DNA from: an uncultured Bacteroidales bacterium
GTDB taxonomy: Bacteria > Bacteroidota > Bacteroidia > Bacteroidales > Bacteroidaceae
Assembly (NCBI GenBank): GCA_902782245.1
Contig: CACZMI010000027.1
Span: 1 to 44,435 of the forward strand
Direction of reading: 5' to 3'
Length of the DNA stretch: 44,435 nucleotides
A program made the translations under genes and the position numbers. The notes beneath the pieces were generated by a model that ran no database searches, was not told where the DNA came from, and saw only the letters and a program-made list of their open reading frames with translations. Positions within the stretch are counted from its first letter, which is position 1. Each line of letters starts with the position of its first letter. Below are positions 1-7,874 of the stretch, piece by piece.

Positions 1-291
1 GTAGTAGCCACCCTTGTACTGGATGTGCTGATAGCTGGGATGGTCAAAACGGTTGCAGAGTTTTACGCCCTCCCAGGGAGTAACAGGCTGAGGAGCCTTC
101 CAACGGTTCTCGCGGATAGGAGCTGCTGCATAAGGTATGCCACGGAATACGTAAACACCCTTAACATTGTCAGCGCTTACACCCTGAACCTGTCCGCCTT
201 CGATACTCAGAACGGGGCTGAGCTTCTCCTGATTGCACTGGCAACTAGCCATCAAGGTCAGAATGCCGGCCAAAAACAAAAGTTTCTTCAT
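1..291 (-). CDS. Carboxylesterase type B family lipoprotein, N-terminal part (runs off the window)
   Basis: The complement reads 97 codons from an ATG at 291 to the window edge. Residues 1-17 are a lipoprotein signal with lipobox LMAS-Cys17. The mature part then shows the opening strands of the alpha/beta-hydrolase carboxylesterase family: IEGGQVQGV, then VYVFRGIPYA, then RWKAPQPVTPWEGV. The F-x-GIPYA motif is characteristic of type B carboxylesterases (para-nitrobenzyl esterase, cholinesterase relatives). Members hydrolyse esters at a Ser-Glu-His triad, which lies beyond the window and cannot be checked. The lipobox predicts a membrane-anchored protein facing the periplasm or cell surface. 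The family call is fairly secure; the substrate is unknown. Confidence 0.85.
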   Translation of the reverse strand, partial: MKKLLFLAGILTLMASCQCNQEKLSPVLSIEGGQVQGVSADNVKGVYVFRGIPYAAAPIRENRWKAPQPVTPWEGVKLCNRFDHPSYQHIQYKGGYY

Positions 292-349
292 AATTGTTTG
301 TTGATATTGGTTGAATAAGAATGATTCCTATTTCACTTATTATGACCTA

Positions 350-357
350 CAAATGTA
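350..357 (-). promoter_or_regulatory. Bacteroidetes -7 box for the carboxylesterase gene
   Basis: The complement reads TACATTTG, a perfect TAnnTTTG box about 60 bp upstream of the esterase start. No clear TTTG -33 box is present at the expected spacing, so this is a moderate call. Confidence 0.4.
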
Positions 358-405
358 ATATAATTTATAACGTGTTAAAATCTGAAATTGTTTTTTTACC
401 TAATT

Positions 406-437
406 TTTGGCTAATCCCCCAAAACCAAGTACTTTTG
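406..437 (+). promoter_or_regulatory. Bacteroidetes-type promoter for the tRNA-Leu transcript
   Basis: TTTG at 406-409 and TACTTTTG at 430-437 are separated by 20 bp, matching the sigma-ABfr consensus (TTTG, 19-21 bp, TAnnTTTG). Transcription would start near 444. That leaves about 145 nt of leader before the tRNA gene. Confidence 0.65.
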
Positions 438-588
438 TACCCCGAACAAAACCGTTCACATCTTTTTTCGAGATTATGGGCTGTTTTTGGATGGATGGCT
501 TCTCGAGTCGAGGGAGTGATGGGGTCCCATCATGACCGAGAGGAGAGGAGGCAGACGCCAAAAAGAGACCTTAAGATCAAAAAAAGAG
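438..588 (+). other. Leader region between promoter and tRNA-Leu, structured and without a gene
   Basis: No convincing coding frame exists between the esterase start (291) and the tRNA (589). Within the presumed leader, TGATGGG and CCCATCA at about 517-533 form an almost perfect inverted repeat. A purine-rich stretch (GAGAGGAGAGGAGG) follows. The stretch may be a pre-tRNA leader removed by RNases or part of a small RNA. I cannot assign it to a known RNA family. Confidence 0.3.
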
Positions 589-673
589 GCTCGAATGGTG
601 GAATGGTAGACACGAGGGACTTAAAATCCCTTGGCCTTTATCGGCTGTGCGGGTTCGAGTCCCGCTTCGAGCA
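589..673 (+). tRNA. tRNA-Leu, anticodon TAA
   Basis: An 85-nt type II tRNA with a long variable arm. The acceptor stem is GCTCGAA (589-595) paired with TTCGAGC (666-672), followed by discriminator A673. The anticodon stem AGGGA/TCCCT encloses the loop CTTAAAA with anticodon TAA at 622-624. The T arm is GCGGG-TTCGAGT-CCCGC. CCA is not encoded, which is usual in this group. The long variable arm and A73 fit leucine. The gene is directly abutted by a truncated protein reading frame. Confidence 0.95.
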
Positions 674-1369
674 CTCCTACACGTCAGCGCATCCGATTAC
701 AGATTCAATCTCTATCTGGGTTTAGGTCCTGTCAGGATATCGGCAGGAACAGCACATCTTTACGATACCGAGGTGATATATGAGGGTCGTGCCGCCATCC
801 GTACCGCCATGGAGATGAGCACCAACTCCACCGCCGACAAGGTATTTGCCCTGCGGGATACAATAGAGTCATTCAACACTAAAGCGGGCGAAAGCCTCTA
901 CTTCAGAAAAACAGTGAACGAAGGCAGCAAACACAACGTTGAAACCGCATCTTTCTCAAAAGACAGGGACAAGTTCATAGTAAACCTGACAACGATGGAC
1001 ATGAATACCGGCCAGCGCACAGGACACTCTACAGAGTGGCGCCCCACCCGGATATTCGACCTTATGAGCATGATAGCCTTCACCCAAGGATTTGACACAT
1101 CGGACAGTGAACCCGGACGCACCGAGACCCTGCCCATGGTGAACGGCAATATGGTGGTACAGCAGTACCTGGTCTATACCGGCAACAAGAAAGTAAAAGC
1201 CGATAACGGCCGCACATATGACTGCATGGTAATATCCATAAGGGACTACAAGGAGGGCAAGGAGCGTGAAACCGTAAAGGCATACGTAACAAATGATTCA
1301 AAACATACTCCGATTCAATTGGATATCATTCTGGGAACCGGAACATCCATCAAGGCTGTACTAAAATAA
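674..1369 (+). pseudogene. DUF3108-like protein lacking its 5' end, fused to the tRNA-Leu gene
   Basis: The frame is open from inside the tRNA T arm to the TAA at 1367-1369. Recognisable protein starts with FNLYLGLGPVRISAGTAHL (from about 692), the usual start of the mature DUF3108 beta-barrel-like domain. It runs to the family-like C-terminus (HTPIQLDIILGTGTSIKAVLK region). Family members are secreted and have a signal peptide; none is present here. The only upstream start in frame is a GTG at 647 inside the tRNA, and the first ATG (809) lies well inside the domain. The gene therefore looks truncated at its 5' end by a deletion or misjoin next to the tRNA. If expressed from 809, it would lack its first strands and secretion signal. 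The function of DUF3108 is not well established. Confidence 0.65.
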
Positions 1370-1376
1370 CTATAAG

Positions 1377-2033
1377 ATGAAACTGACCGATAACCGCTGG
1401 CTTACAGGAAAGGGATTCGGGGTACACTCCCCATGGGCTTATGACCTGATTGAAAACGTAATCAACGAGCGCCATCCCTATTATGCTTACGAGGACCTGT
1501 ATCCTTTCTGGGAGAAGGCCCCGCAGTATCTGCCCCAGTATCCTCAGAGCCGCGACGAACTGCTGTTCCGTCTGGTCAACCGGTTCAATCCCAGGTTCAT
1601 TCTTGAGGTTGGCACAGGAGCAGGGGTAAGTACCGGTTATCTGGCATCGGTCTCCACGCAGTCCAGGGTCGTTACGATAGACTATAAACATCCGGCCGAA
1701 AAAGAGGTGCGCCGAAACCTGAAGAAAATTCCCAATATTGAGTATATTGCAGCCGATGTCACAGAAACCGTGCAGGATATTCTTGACAGCGGTAACATTC
1801 CGCAGTTCATTCATATAGCCCACACTGCGTTGTGGAAACAGATTGTAGAGATGATACTGCCTTATGCCAAACCCGACACAGTTATAGTGGTTGAGGATCT
1901 TGGCAAAAAGCAGAAAAAGGAGTGGTGGAGTGAGGTTATCAAGGATGAACGCATAGGAGTGACATTCCAGATGTCAAAGCTGGGGCTGCTATTCTTTGAC
2001 CCAAAGATGACCAAACAACACTATGTGTTATGA
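1377..2033 (+). CDS. Class I SAM-dependent methyltransferase
   Basis: A 218-residue protein with the Rossmann methyltransferase motif I around FILEVGTGAGVSTGYLA (about residue 75), followed by an acidic strand end VVTIDYK that binds the ribose of S-adenosylmethionine. The N-terminus (LTGKGFGVHSPWAYDLIENVI) resembles Bacteroidetes O-methyltransferase-like proteins. The substrate cannot be read from the sequence. The gene begins 8 bp after the truncated DUF3108 frame, and its TGA overlaps the ATG of the next gene by 4 bp, so it is translationally coupled to the adenosyltransferase. Confidence 0.8.
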   Translation: MKLTDNRWLTGKGFGVHSPWAYDLIENVINERHPYYAYEDLYPFWEKAPQYLPQYPQSRDELLFRLVNRFNPRFILEVGTGAGVSTGYLASVSTQSRVVTIDYKHPAEKEVRRNLKKIPNIEYIAADVTETVQDILDSGNIPQFIHIAHTALWKQIVEMILPYAKPDTVIVVEDLGKKQKKEWWSEVIKDERIGVTFQMSKLGLLFFDPKMTKQHYVL

Positions 2034-2575
2034 GTAAGATTTATACCCGTACCGGCGACAAAGGCACCACATCCCTGGTGGGTGGAAAGCGCGTAAGCAA
2101 GTCTGATCCGCGCCTGGACGCATACGGCACCATTGACGAGCTCAACTCATTCATCGGACTGATGCAATCTGTTATGGATGACAAGGCCGAGAGTCCCGAA
2201 AACATTCAGTGGATTCAGCAAAAACTGTTCAATATTGGCGGCTGTCTGGCTACCGATACAACATCTTTCCAACTGCCGGACAGTTGTAAGGTTCTGGCAT
2301 CGGATGTGGAGCGTATGGAAAAGATGATTGATGCCGCTCAGGAAGGATTGCCCGAGCAACGCTCATTCATACTTCCGGGAGGAACACAAGCAGCATCATA
2401 TGCCCATGTGGCTCGCACTGTCTGCCGTCGCGCCGAGCGTCTCATCATTGCTCTTCCAAACGACGCTACAGCACCTTCTGAACTGCTTCAGTTCATTAAC
2501 AGACTGTCAGATTATCTGTTCGTTCTGGCACGCCGCATAAACTTTTTTACAGGTACCCCTGAAAAAACATGGTAG
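2030..2575 (+). CDS. pduO: PduO-type cob(I)alamin / cob(I)yrinic acid a,c-diamide adenosyltransferase
   Basis: A 181-residue cytosolic enzyme that transfers adenosyl from ATP to cob(I)alamin to make the B12 coenzyme. The N-terminus MSKIYTRTGDKGTTSLVGG is the ATP-binding signature of the PduO/MMAB family. RLDAYGTIDELNSFIG and the C-terminal VARTVCRRAERLI and INRLSDYLFVLAR helices complete the typical five-helix bundle. Length is normal. It overlaps the upstream methyltransferase by 4 bp. No cobalamin riboswitch is visible in the short upstream space. Confidence 0.93.
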   Translation: MSKIYTRTGDKGTTSLVGGKRVSKSDPRLDAYGTIDELNSFIGLMQSVMDDKAESPENIQWIQQKLFNIGGCLATDTTSFQLPDSCKVLASDVERMEKMIDAAQEGLPEQRSFILPGGTQAASYAHVARTVCRRAERLIIALPNDATAPSELLQFINRLSDYLFVLARRINFFTGTPEKTW

Positions 2576-2579
2576 AACT

Positions 2580-2608
2580 TTTGTATAACTAAATTTTTTA
2601 TACTTTTG
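2580..2608 (+). promoter_or_regulatory. Promoter for the DUF2795 gene
   Basis: TTTG at 2580-2583 and a perfect TACTTTTG at 2601-2608 lie 40 bp before the start codon. The spacing is 17 bp, slightly shorter than the usual 19-21. Confidence 0.5.
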
Positions 2609-2647
2609 CACCCCTATAAAAGCAAACCTTAAAACACCGTTTTTACT

Positions 2648-2869
2648 ATGTATTGGACATTGGAACTGGCATCAAAACTGGAAGATGCACCCTGGCCCGC
2701 AACCAAGGATGAACTTATTGATTACGCCGTCCGTTCAGGAGCCCCGCTTGAGGTCATTGAGAACCTCCAGGAGATTGAAGACGAGGGCGATATTTATGAA
2801 AGCATAGAGGACATTTGGCCCGATTATCCCAGTAAGGAGGACTTCTTTTTTAACGAGGATGAATATTAA
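2648..2869 (+). CDS. DUF2795 family small acidic protein
   Basis: A 73-residue protein containing a DUF2795 core: PATKDELIDYAVRSGAP, then LEVIENLQEIEDEGDIYESI, then the motif IWPDYPSKEDFFFNEDEY. It is strongly acidic with no signal or membrane segment. This short form is common in Bacteroidales as a free-standing gene. The molecular role is unknown. It has its own promoter and a strong intrinsic terminator, so it is probably monocistronic. Confidence 0.85.
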   Translation: MYWTLELASKLEDAPWPATKDELIDYAVRSGAPLEVIENLQEIEDEGDIYESIEDIWPDYPSKEDFFFNEDEY

Positions 2870-2903
2870 TAGTCAAACTGCTTTTAATCAATATTTTATA
2901 CTG

Positions 2904-2930
2904 ATCCTCCCATTGTCGGGAGGATTTTTT
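2904..2930 (+). terminator. Intrinsic terminator after the DUF2795 gene
   Basis: ATCCTCCC (2904-2911) and GGGAGGAT (2918-2925) form an 8-bp stem with a 6-nt loop, followed by a run of six T. It lies 35 bp after the stop codon. Confidence 0.85.
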
Positions 2931-3002
2931 ATATCCCTTTAGGAACACTTTGAGCAAATAATAAATAATAAGTTATCCTATTTTTTATCCTAAACTTTGT
3001 CC

Positions 3003-3010
3003 TATCTTTG
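3003..3010 (+). promoter_or_regulatory. -7 box for the 42-residue membrane peptide gene
   Basis: TATCTTTG is a perfect TAnnTTTG box, 48 bp before the start codon. Upstream, TTATCCTA occurs twice (2973-2980 and 2985-2992), 12 bp apart, with a related GTCCTAT at 3000-3006. These could be binding sites for a regulator. Confidence 0.5.
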
Positions 3011-3058
3011 CTGTGTGAGTAATTAATCCTTTTGTTAATGATTAAAATTTAAAAACCT

Positions 3059-3187
3059 ATGTCAATCTCTCCATTCGCTGGTGTTGCAGGATTCGCTGCT
3101 TTTTTGGGAGTCCTTCAGAGTTTAGCAATTACAGTTCTCTGTATTACAGCTATCATCTTCCTGATCAAAAAGATGAAAAACAAGTAA
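3059..3187 (+). CDS. Small single-pass membrane protein, 42 residues
   Basis: The ATG at 3059 opens a 42-codon frame ending in TAA at 3185-3187. The product starts MSISPFAGVAGFAAFLGVLQ, continues through a hydrophobic stretch, and ends in a basic tail IKKMKNK. It thus has one or two short membrane segments with a cytosolic positive C-terminus. A consensus -7 box sits just upstream and a very strong terminator follows 19 bp after the stop. The reading frame is therefore framed as a real independent transcript. I do not recognise a family. Small hydrophobic peptides of this type include membrane-complex accessory subunits and type I toxins; the choice is open. Confidence 0.55.
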   Translation: MSISPFAGVAGFAAFLGVLQSLAITVLCITAIIFLIKKMKNK

Positions 3188-3205
3188 TACATGAATGTAT
3201 AAAAC

Positions 3206-3240
3206 AAAGGCAGGTCACCTGATTGATGACCTGCCTTTTT
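3206..3240. terminator. Strong bidirectional intrinsic terminator
   Basis: AAAGGCAGGTCA (3206-3217) pairs perfectly with TGACCTGCCTTT (3227-3238) around a 9-nt loop. T-rich tails flank it on both strands. It ends the small peptide transcript on the plus strand and sits 20 bp beyond the stop of frdB on the minus strand. Confidence 0.85.
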
Positions 3241-3259
3241 TATGTTCTTACCGATAGTG

Positions 3260-4015
3260 TCAGTCGCTCAGTTTGGCAGCGATGAACTCGCGGTTCAGGC
3301 GGGCGATATTGCTGATGCTTATGCACTTGGGGCACTCGGCCTCACAGGCGCGGGTGTTGGTGCAGTTACCGAATCCCAGCTCATCCATCTTGGAGAGCAT
3401 AGCCTTGGCGCGACGGGCAGCCTCTACCTGACCCTGCGGGAGCAGAGCAAGTTGGCTTACCTTGGCACTTACAAACAGCATAGCTGAACCGTTCTTGCAG
3501 GCTGCTACGCAGGCACCGCAACCGATGCATGATGCAGCGTCCATAGCCAGGTCGGCCTTCTCCTTGGAGATAGGAATAGCATTGGCATCGGGCACACCGC
3601 CGGTGTTGATTGATACGTAACCACCGGCCTGCATGATCTTGTCATATGCACGGCGGTCAACCATAAGGTCACGGATTACCGGGAAGCCGGCTGAACGCCA
3701 AGGCTCAACGGTAATGGTCTCACCATCCTTGAAACGGCGCATGTAGAGCTGGCAGGTGGTAGCACCTGTGGCAGGTCCGTGCGGATGACCGTTAATATAG
3801 AGTGAGCACATACCGCAGATACCCTCGCGGCAGTCGTGGTCAAATACAACGGGTTCCTCACCGGCATTGATGAGCTGCTCGTTCAGAATGTCAAGCATCT
3901 CAAGGAATGAGGTATCGGTGGGGATATCCTTCATTTCATACACCTTGAACTGGCCCTTCTCCTTAGGACCTCTCTGGCGCCATACTTTCAGTTTGAAGCT
4001 TATATTCTTTTCCAT
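3260..4015 (-). CDS. frdB: Succinate dehydrogenase/fumarate reductase iron-sulfur subunit
   Basis: A 251-residue subunit that carries electrons between the flavoprotein and the heme/quinone subunit. An N-terminal [2Fe-2S] ferredoxin domain has [12 protein letters not shown] and a later Cys (TTCQLYM). The C-terminal part binds [4Fe-4S] and [3Fe-4S] through [14 protein letters not shown] and [14 protein letters not shown]. All expected cysteines are present. It is the last gene of the minus-strand operon frdC-frdA-frdB, 14 bp after frdA, and is followed by a bidirectional terminator. In Bacteroidales this complex acts mainly as fumarate reductase in the succinate/propionate pathway. Confidence 0.95.
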   Translation of the reverse strand: MEKNISFKLKVWRQRGPKEKGQFKVYEMKDIPTDTSFLEMLDILNEQLINAGEEPVVFDHDCREGICGMCSLYINGHPHGPATGATTCQLYMRRFKDGETITVEPWRSAGFPVIRDLMVDRRAYDKIMQAGGYVSINTGGVPDANAIPISKEKADLAMDAASCIGCGACVAACKNGSAMLFVSAKVSQLALLPQGQVEAARRAKAMLSKMDELGFGNCTNTRACEAECPKCISISNIARLNREFIAAKLSD

Positions 4016-4029
4016 AGTGATGCTTTTTA

Positions 4030-5995
4030 TCAGTTCTTGTAATTACGTGTCTGAACCTTGATGTACTCATAGTTGAGAGGCTCCTTGAGCAGCTCAGGTG
4101 CCTTGCCCTCACCCTGATAGTTCCAGCAGGCTACGTATGAGAACTTGTCATCATGACGCAGAGCCTCGCCCTCAGGGGTCTGGTGCTCCTCACGGAAGTG
4201 ACCGCCGCATGACTCCTCACGGTTAAGACCGTCATAAGCCATCAGCTTACCAATCTCGATGAAGTCAAGCAGACGCAGAGCTTTTTCCAACTCAACGTTA
4301 AGTGTCTGGGCATCACCCGGAACACGAAGGTCTGACCAGAAGGTCTTTTCCACCTCGTCCAGTTTCTTGAGAGCGGTCTCAAGAGACTCCTTGGTACGAC
4401 CCATTCCTACATACTCCCACATGATGTGGCCAAGCTCCTTATGGATGGAATCAACTGAGCGCTTGCCGTTGATGCTCATGATCTTGGCAATTTTCTCCTT
4501 GACAGCCTTCTCGGCAGCATCGAACTCAGGCAGGTCTGTGCTGAAGCGCGGAACCTGGATCTGGTCGGCCAGATAGTTCTGGATGGTGTAGGGGAGTACA
4601 AAGTAACCGTCGGCAAGACCCTGCATAAGGGCCGATGCACCCAGACGGTTTGCTCCGTGGTCTGAGAAGTTGCACTCGCCGATGGCAAACAGACCGGGGA
4701 TAGAGGTCTGCAGCTCGTAGTCAACCCAGATACCGCCCATTGTGTAGTGGATGGCGGGGAATATCATCATGGGGTTCTCATACGGATTTACATCGGTAAT
4801 CTCCTCATACATATCAAACAGGTTACCGTACTTGTCAGCAACGGCCTGCTTGCCCAGACGCTGGATAGCGTACTTGAAATCCAGGAATACGGCCAGACCG
4901 GTGTTGTTTACACCGTAGCCCTTGTCGCAACGCTCCTTGGCGGCACGTGAAGCAACGTCACGCGGAACCAGGTTACCGAATGCGGGATAGCGGCGCTCCA
5001 GATAGAAGTCGCGGTCCTCATCGGGTATGTCGTTGGGGTTGAGTTCACCCTTCTGGAGTTTCTTGGCGTCCTCAAGCTTCTTGGGAACCCAGATACGTCC
5101 GTCGTTACGCAGAGACTCTGACATCAGTGTCAGCTTGGACTGCTTGTCACCGTGTACGGGAATACAGGTGGGGTGGATCTGAGCAAATGCGGGGTTGGCA
5201 AACCACGCACCCTTACGGTAGCACTGCATGGCGGCCGAACCGTTACTGCCCATAGCGTTGGTGCTGAGGAAATAGGTGTTTCCGTAACCGCCTGTGCCGA
5301 TAACTACGGCGTGGGCTGAGCAACGCTTGATCTCACCGGTAACAAGGTCACGGTAGATGATACCGCGTGCACGCTCCTTACCCTCATCGTCCTTGATCAT
5401 GACCAGATCAAGCATCTCGCAGCGGGTGAACAGCTCTACGTTACCCTGCTGAACCTGATAGCTCAGAGCAGAGTAGGCACCCAGCAGCAGCTGCTGACCG
5501 GTTTGACCGCGGGCGTAGAATGTACGCGATACCTGAGCACCGCCGAATGAACGGTTGGCAAGTGTGCCGCCGTACTCACGGGCAAAGGGAACACCCTGTG
5601 CAACGCACTGGTCAATGATATTGTTTGATACCTCGGCCAGACGGTAAACGTTGGCCTCACGTGAACGGTAGTCACCGCCCTTGATGGTATCGTAGAAGAG
5701 ACGATATACCAGAGTCACCGTCGTTCTGGTAGTTCTTGGCAGCGTTGATACCACCCTGTGCGGCGATTGAGTGAGCACGGCGGGGTGAATCCTGGATGCA
5801 GAAGCACTTTACCTTAAAACCAAGGTCACCAAGTGTGGCGGCTGCTGATGCGCCGGCCAGACCTGAACCTACAACGATGATGTCAAGCTTACGCTTATTG
5901 GCGGGGTTGACGAGTTTCTGATGAGCCTTGTAGTTGGACCATTTTTCAGCCAACGGGCCTTCGGGTATTTTTGAATCTATAGTAGCCATATTCAA
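4030..5995 (-). pseudogene. frdA: Fumarate reductase/succinate dehydrogenase flavoprotein, frameshifted
   Basis: The frame starts at 5995 with [13 protein letters not shown], the FAD-binding [19 protein letters not shown] and the covalent-FAD His region [12 protein letters not shown], up to NYQNDGDS. There the frame is lost. The next family residues, [20 protein letters not shown], continue one frame over and run intact to the stop at 4030. That second part has the active-site regions [24 protein letters not shown] and [16 protein letters not shown]. Removing one base of the CC at 5709-5710 restores a single 654-residue protein, the normal family length. All else is intact, so this is either a very recent mutation or a one-base sequence error. 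frdC lies 13 bp upstream and frdB 14 bp downstream. Confidence 0.9.
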
Positions 5996-6008
5996 ATACT
6001 TTTACCGT

Positions 6009-6689
6009 TTAACAAAGATTCTTGAAGAAGTAGAAATATACCACGCTCAGGAAACCGAGGATTACCAGGGTAACGTAGATGTTACCGATAACCTGCCAGC
6101 GGCGCTGCCATTTGGTGCCACTCCAGCCGACAGTCTGGAACATGCTCCAGAATCCGTGTGAAAGATGGAACCAGAGAGCTGCAAGCCAAACGGTGTAGAT
6201 GAGCACAAAGTACCACTGTGAGAATGTGTACTGGATAAGGAAAGCACCATCGGTAGGACCGTTCTGTCCCGAAACGAAGTTAGTGCCGTGGATGATTTCC
6301 TGAAGCTGCATCCTTGACCAGAAGTTGGCGAAATGCACCAGCAGACCTACAAACACGATGATACCCAGCACCAGCATGTTCTGTGAAGCCCACTCAACTG
6401 ATTTGGGTCTCTCAGAAACGGCGTATCTTACGTTTCCGCGTGCCTTGCGGTTCTGGATTGTCAGCCAGAATGCAAAGACAAAGTGCAGGACCATAAGTAC
6501 GGCCAGACCTGCTGTACCTACCAGTGCATACCAGTTAGCTCCCAGAAATTTGCAGATGACATTGTATGCATCGCCCGATATGAGGGCCACGCAGTTCATT
6601 GCCATGTGGAATGTCAGGAACAGGATCAGAGCGGCACCGGTGACGCTCATCACAACCTTACGTCCGATTGATGAATCGATTAACCACAT
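6009..6689 (-). CDS. frdC: Succinate dehydrogenase/fumarate reductase cytochrome b subunit
   Basis: A 226-residue integral membrane protein with about five hydrophobic helices. It begins MWLIDSSIGRKVVMSVTGAALI, the standard start of the single-anchor, di-heme (type B) subunit found in Bacteroidetes and Wolinella. Histidines suited to heme ligation occur in the helices (LTFHMAMN, MVLHFVFAF, LVHFANFW, WFHLSHGFWS). It oxidises or reduces the quinone pool and anchors the FrdAB subunits. It is the first gene of the operon. Confidence 0.93.
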   Translation of the reverse strand: MWLIDSSIGRKVVMSVTGAALILFLTFHMAMNCVALISGDAYNVICKFLGANWYALVGTAGLAVLMVLHFVFAFWLTIQNRKARGNVRYAVSERPKSVEWASQNMLVLGIIVFVGLLVHFANFWSRMQLQEIIHGTNFVSGQNGPTDGAFLIQYTFSQWYFVLIYTVWLAALWFHLSHGFWSMFQTVGWSGTKWQRRWQVIGNIYVTLVILGFLSVVYFYFFKNLC

Positions 6690-6747
6690 AAAAGTTTAGT
6701 TTTTTGATTATGAATGTTTTAGTCTTGTGCGCGTAGTAAACAGACTG

Positions 6748-6755
6748 CAAATATA
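6748..6755 (-). promoter_or_regulatory. -7 box of the frdCAB operon
   Basis: The complement reads TATATTTG, matching TAnnTTTG, about 60 bp upstream of frdC. No clear -33 TTTG is at the expected distance. Confidence 0.4.
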
Positions 6756-6794
6756 CTTAAAAGTGTGTATTAATCCTTATCTTTACGGCCACAA

Positions 6795-7856
6795 ATGATT
6801 TCCCAAATGAAAACTATGACTAACCTTTCACTTATGTTTATGTCTGTTTTAGGGCTGTTTTCATGCAACCAGGAAGGCTGGACCGATGCCGGTCCCGATG
6901 AATTCCAGGTAGCCGCCTACTCTCAGGGTACTTGTCTGATTGATGTGCGCACGGCACAGGAGTATGCTGAAGGTCACTTGCTGAATGCTATCAACATTGA
7001 CTGGCAAAAAGGCGGATTTACCGATGAAATAGCCACAAAATTCAACAAAAACCTGACTCTTGCCATATACTGCCGTAGCGGAAGGCGCAGTGCCGAGGCC
7101 GCATCGGCACTTACCGACGCCGGATACAAGGTAATCAATCTGAAGGAGGGTTATCAGAGCTGGACAGCCGCAGGCAAACCTGTAAGCAATTATGAGGTTG
7201 AATGTTTTATGGACGGCAATGAACCCGTCATAATCACACTTATCAAACATGGTACGGTGGCGGTTCTCTACAAGGGATCATACATTCATTTTGACCCGGT
7301 AGGCGGTTACGGCAAGGCCACCGACTATGCAGTGGAGTTCCCCAAGGCCGATGCTGTACTGGTAACACATGAGCACGGCGACCATCTGGACAAGAACGCC
7401 ATAACCGCGCTTTCATCGGATAAAACCATCCTTCTGCTCAATGCCAAATCACAGGGACAGATAGGTATGGGCAAGAGCATTGCCAACTATGAGAAGGCCG
7501 ATCTGCCACAGGGAATCAAACTTGATGTGGTCCCGGCGTACAACACAACTCCCGGACGCGAGCAGTTCCATCCCAAGAACAACGGTAATGGTTATGTGCT
7601 TACGTTCCCCGGTGGATTCAGGCTATATGTGGCCGGTGATACCGAAGATGTTCCGGAGATGGCCGACATCAAGGATATTGACGTGGCGTTCCTGCCGGTA
7701 AACCAACCGTACACAATGACTGTTGAACAGTGTGTAAAGGTGGCTAATGTAATCAAGCCAAAAGTGCTGATTCCATATCATTTCAGCCAGACAGACCTCA
7801 AGGAACTTCCGTCACTCCTGCCCGGTATTGATGTGAGACTCAGAAACATGCAATAA
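6795..7856 (+). CDS. Lipoprotein with rhodanese domain fused to MBL-fold metallo-hydrolase
   Basis: A 353-residue protein. Residues 1-24 form a lipoprotein signal with LGLFS-Cys24. Residues about 35-128 form a rhodanese domain with the active-site loop YCRSGRRSA (Cys93). Residues about 140-353 are a UlaG-like metallo-beta-lactamase fold with H192-x-H194-x-D196-H197 and later metal-ligand regions (VAGDTED, PYHFS). Rhodaneses transfer sulfur from persulfides. MBL partners include persulfide dioxygenases and lactonases, but this MBL module is closer to the UlaG type by eye. The lipobox places it outside the cytoplasm. An alternative start at 6807 (MKTMTNLS) would also preserve the signal. The substrate is unknown. 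Confidence 0.85.
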   Translation: MISQMKTMTNLSLMFMSVLGLFSCNQEGWTDAGPDEFQVAAYSQGTCLIDVRTAQEYAEGHLLNAINIDWQKGGFTDEIATKFNKNLTLAIYCRSGRRSAEAASALTDAGYKVINLKEGYQSWTAAGKPVSNYEVECFMDGNEPVIITLIKHGTVAVLYKGSYIHFDPVGGYGKATDYAVEFPKADAVLVTHEHGDHLDKNAITALSSDKTILLLNAKSQGQIGMGKSIANYEKADLPQGIKLDVVPAYNTTPGREQFHPKNNGNGYVLTFPGGFRLYVAGDTEDVPEMADIKDIDVAFLPVNQPYTMTVEQCVKVANVIKPKVLIPYHFSQTDLKELPSLLPGIDVRLRNMQ

Positions 7857-7874
7857 ACAAAAATCTATCAGCAT

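Noticed and set aside
321-725. Open reading frame running through the leader and tRNA-Leu
   Set aside because: It spans the tRNA gene and promoter, has no family resemblance, and its composition is that of non-coding DNA.
1370-2029. Cobalamin riboswitch ahead of the adenosyltransferase
   Set aside because: The gene overlaps the upstream methyltransferase, and no B12-box-like sequence was seen in the short upstream gaps.
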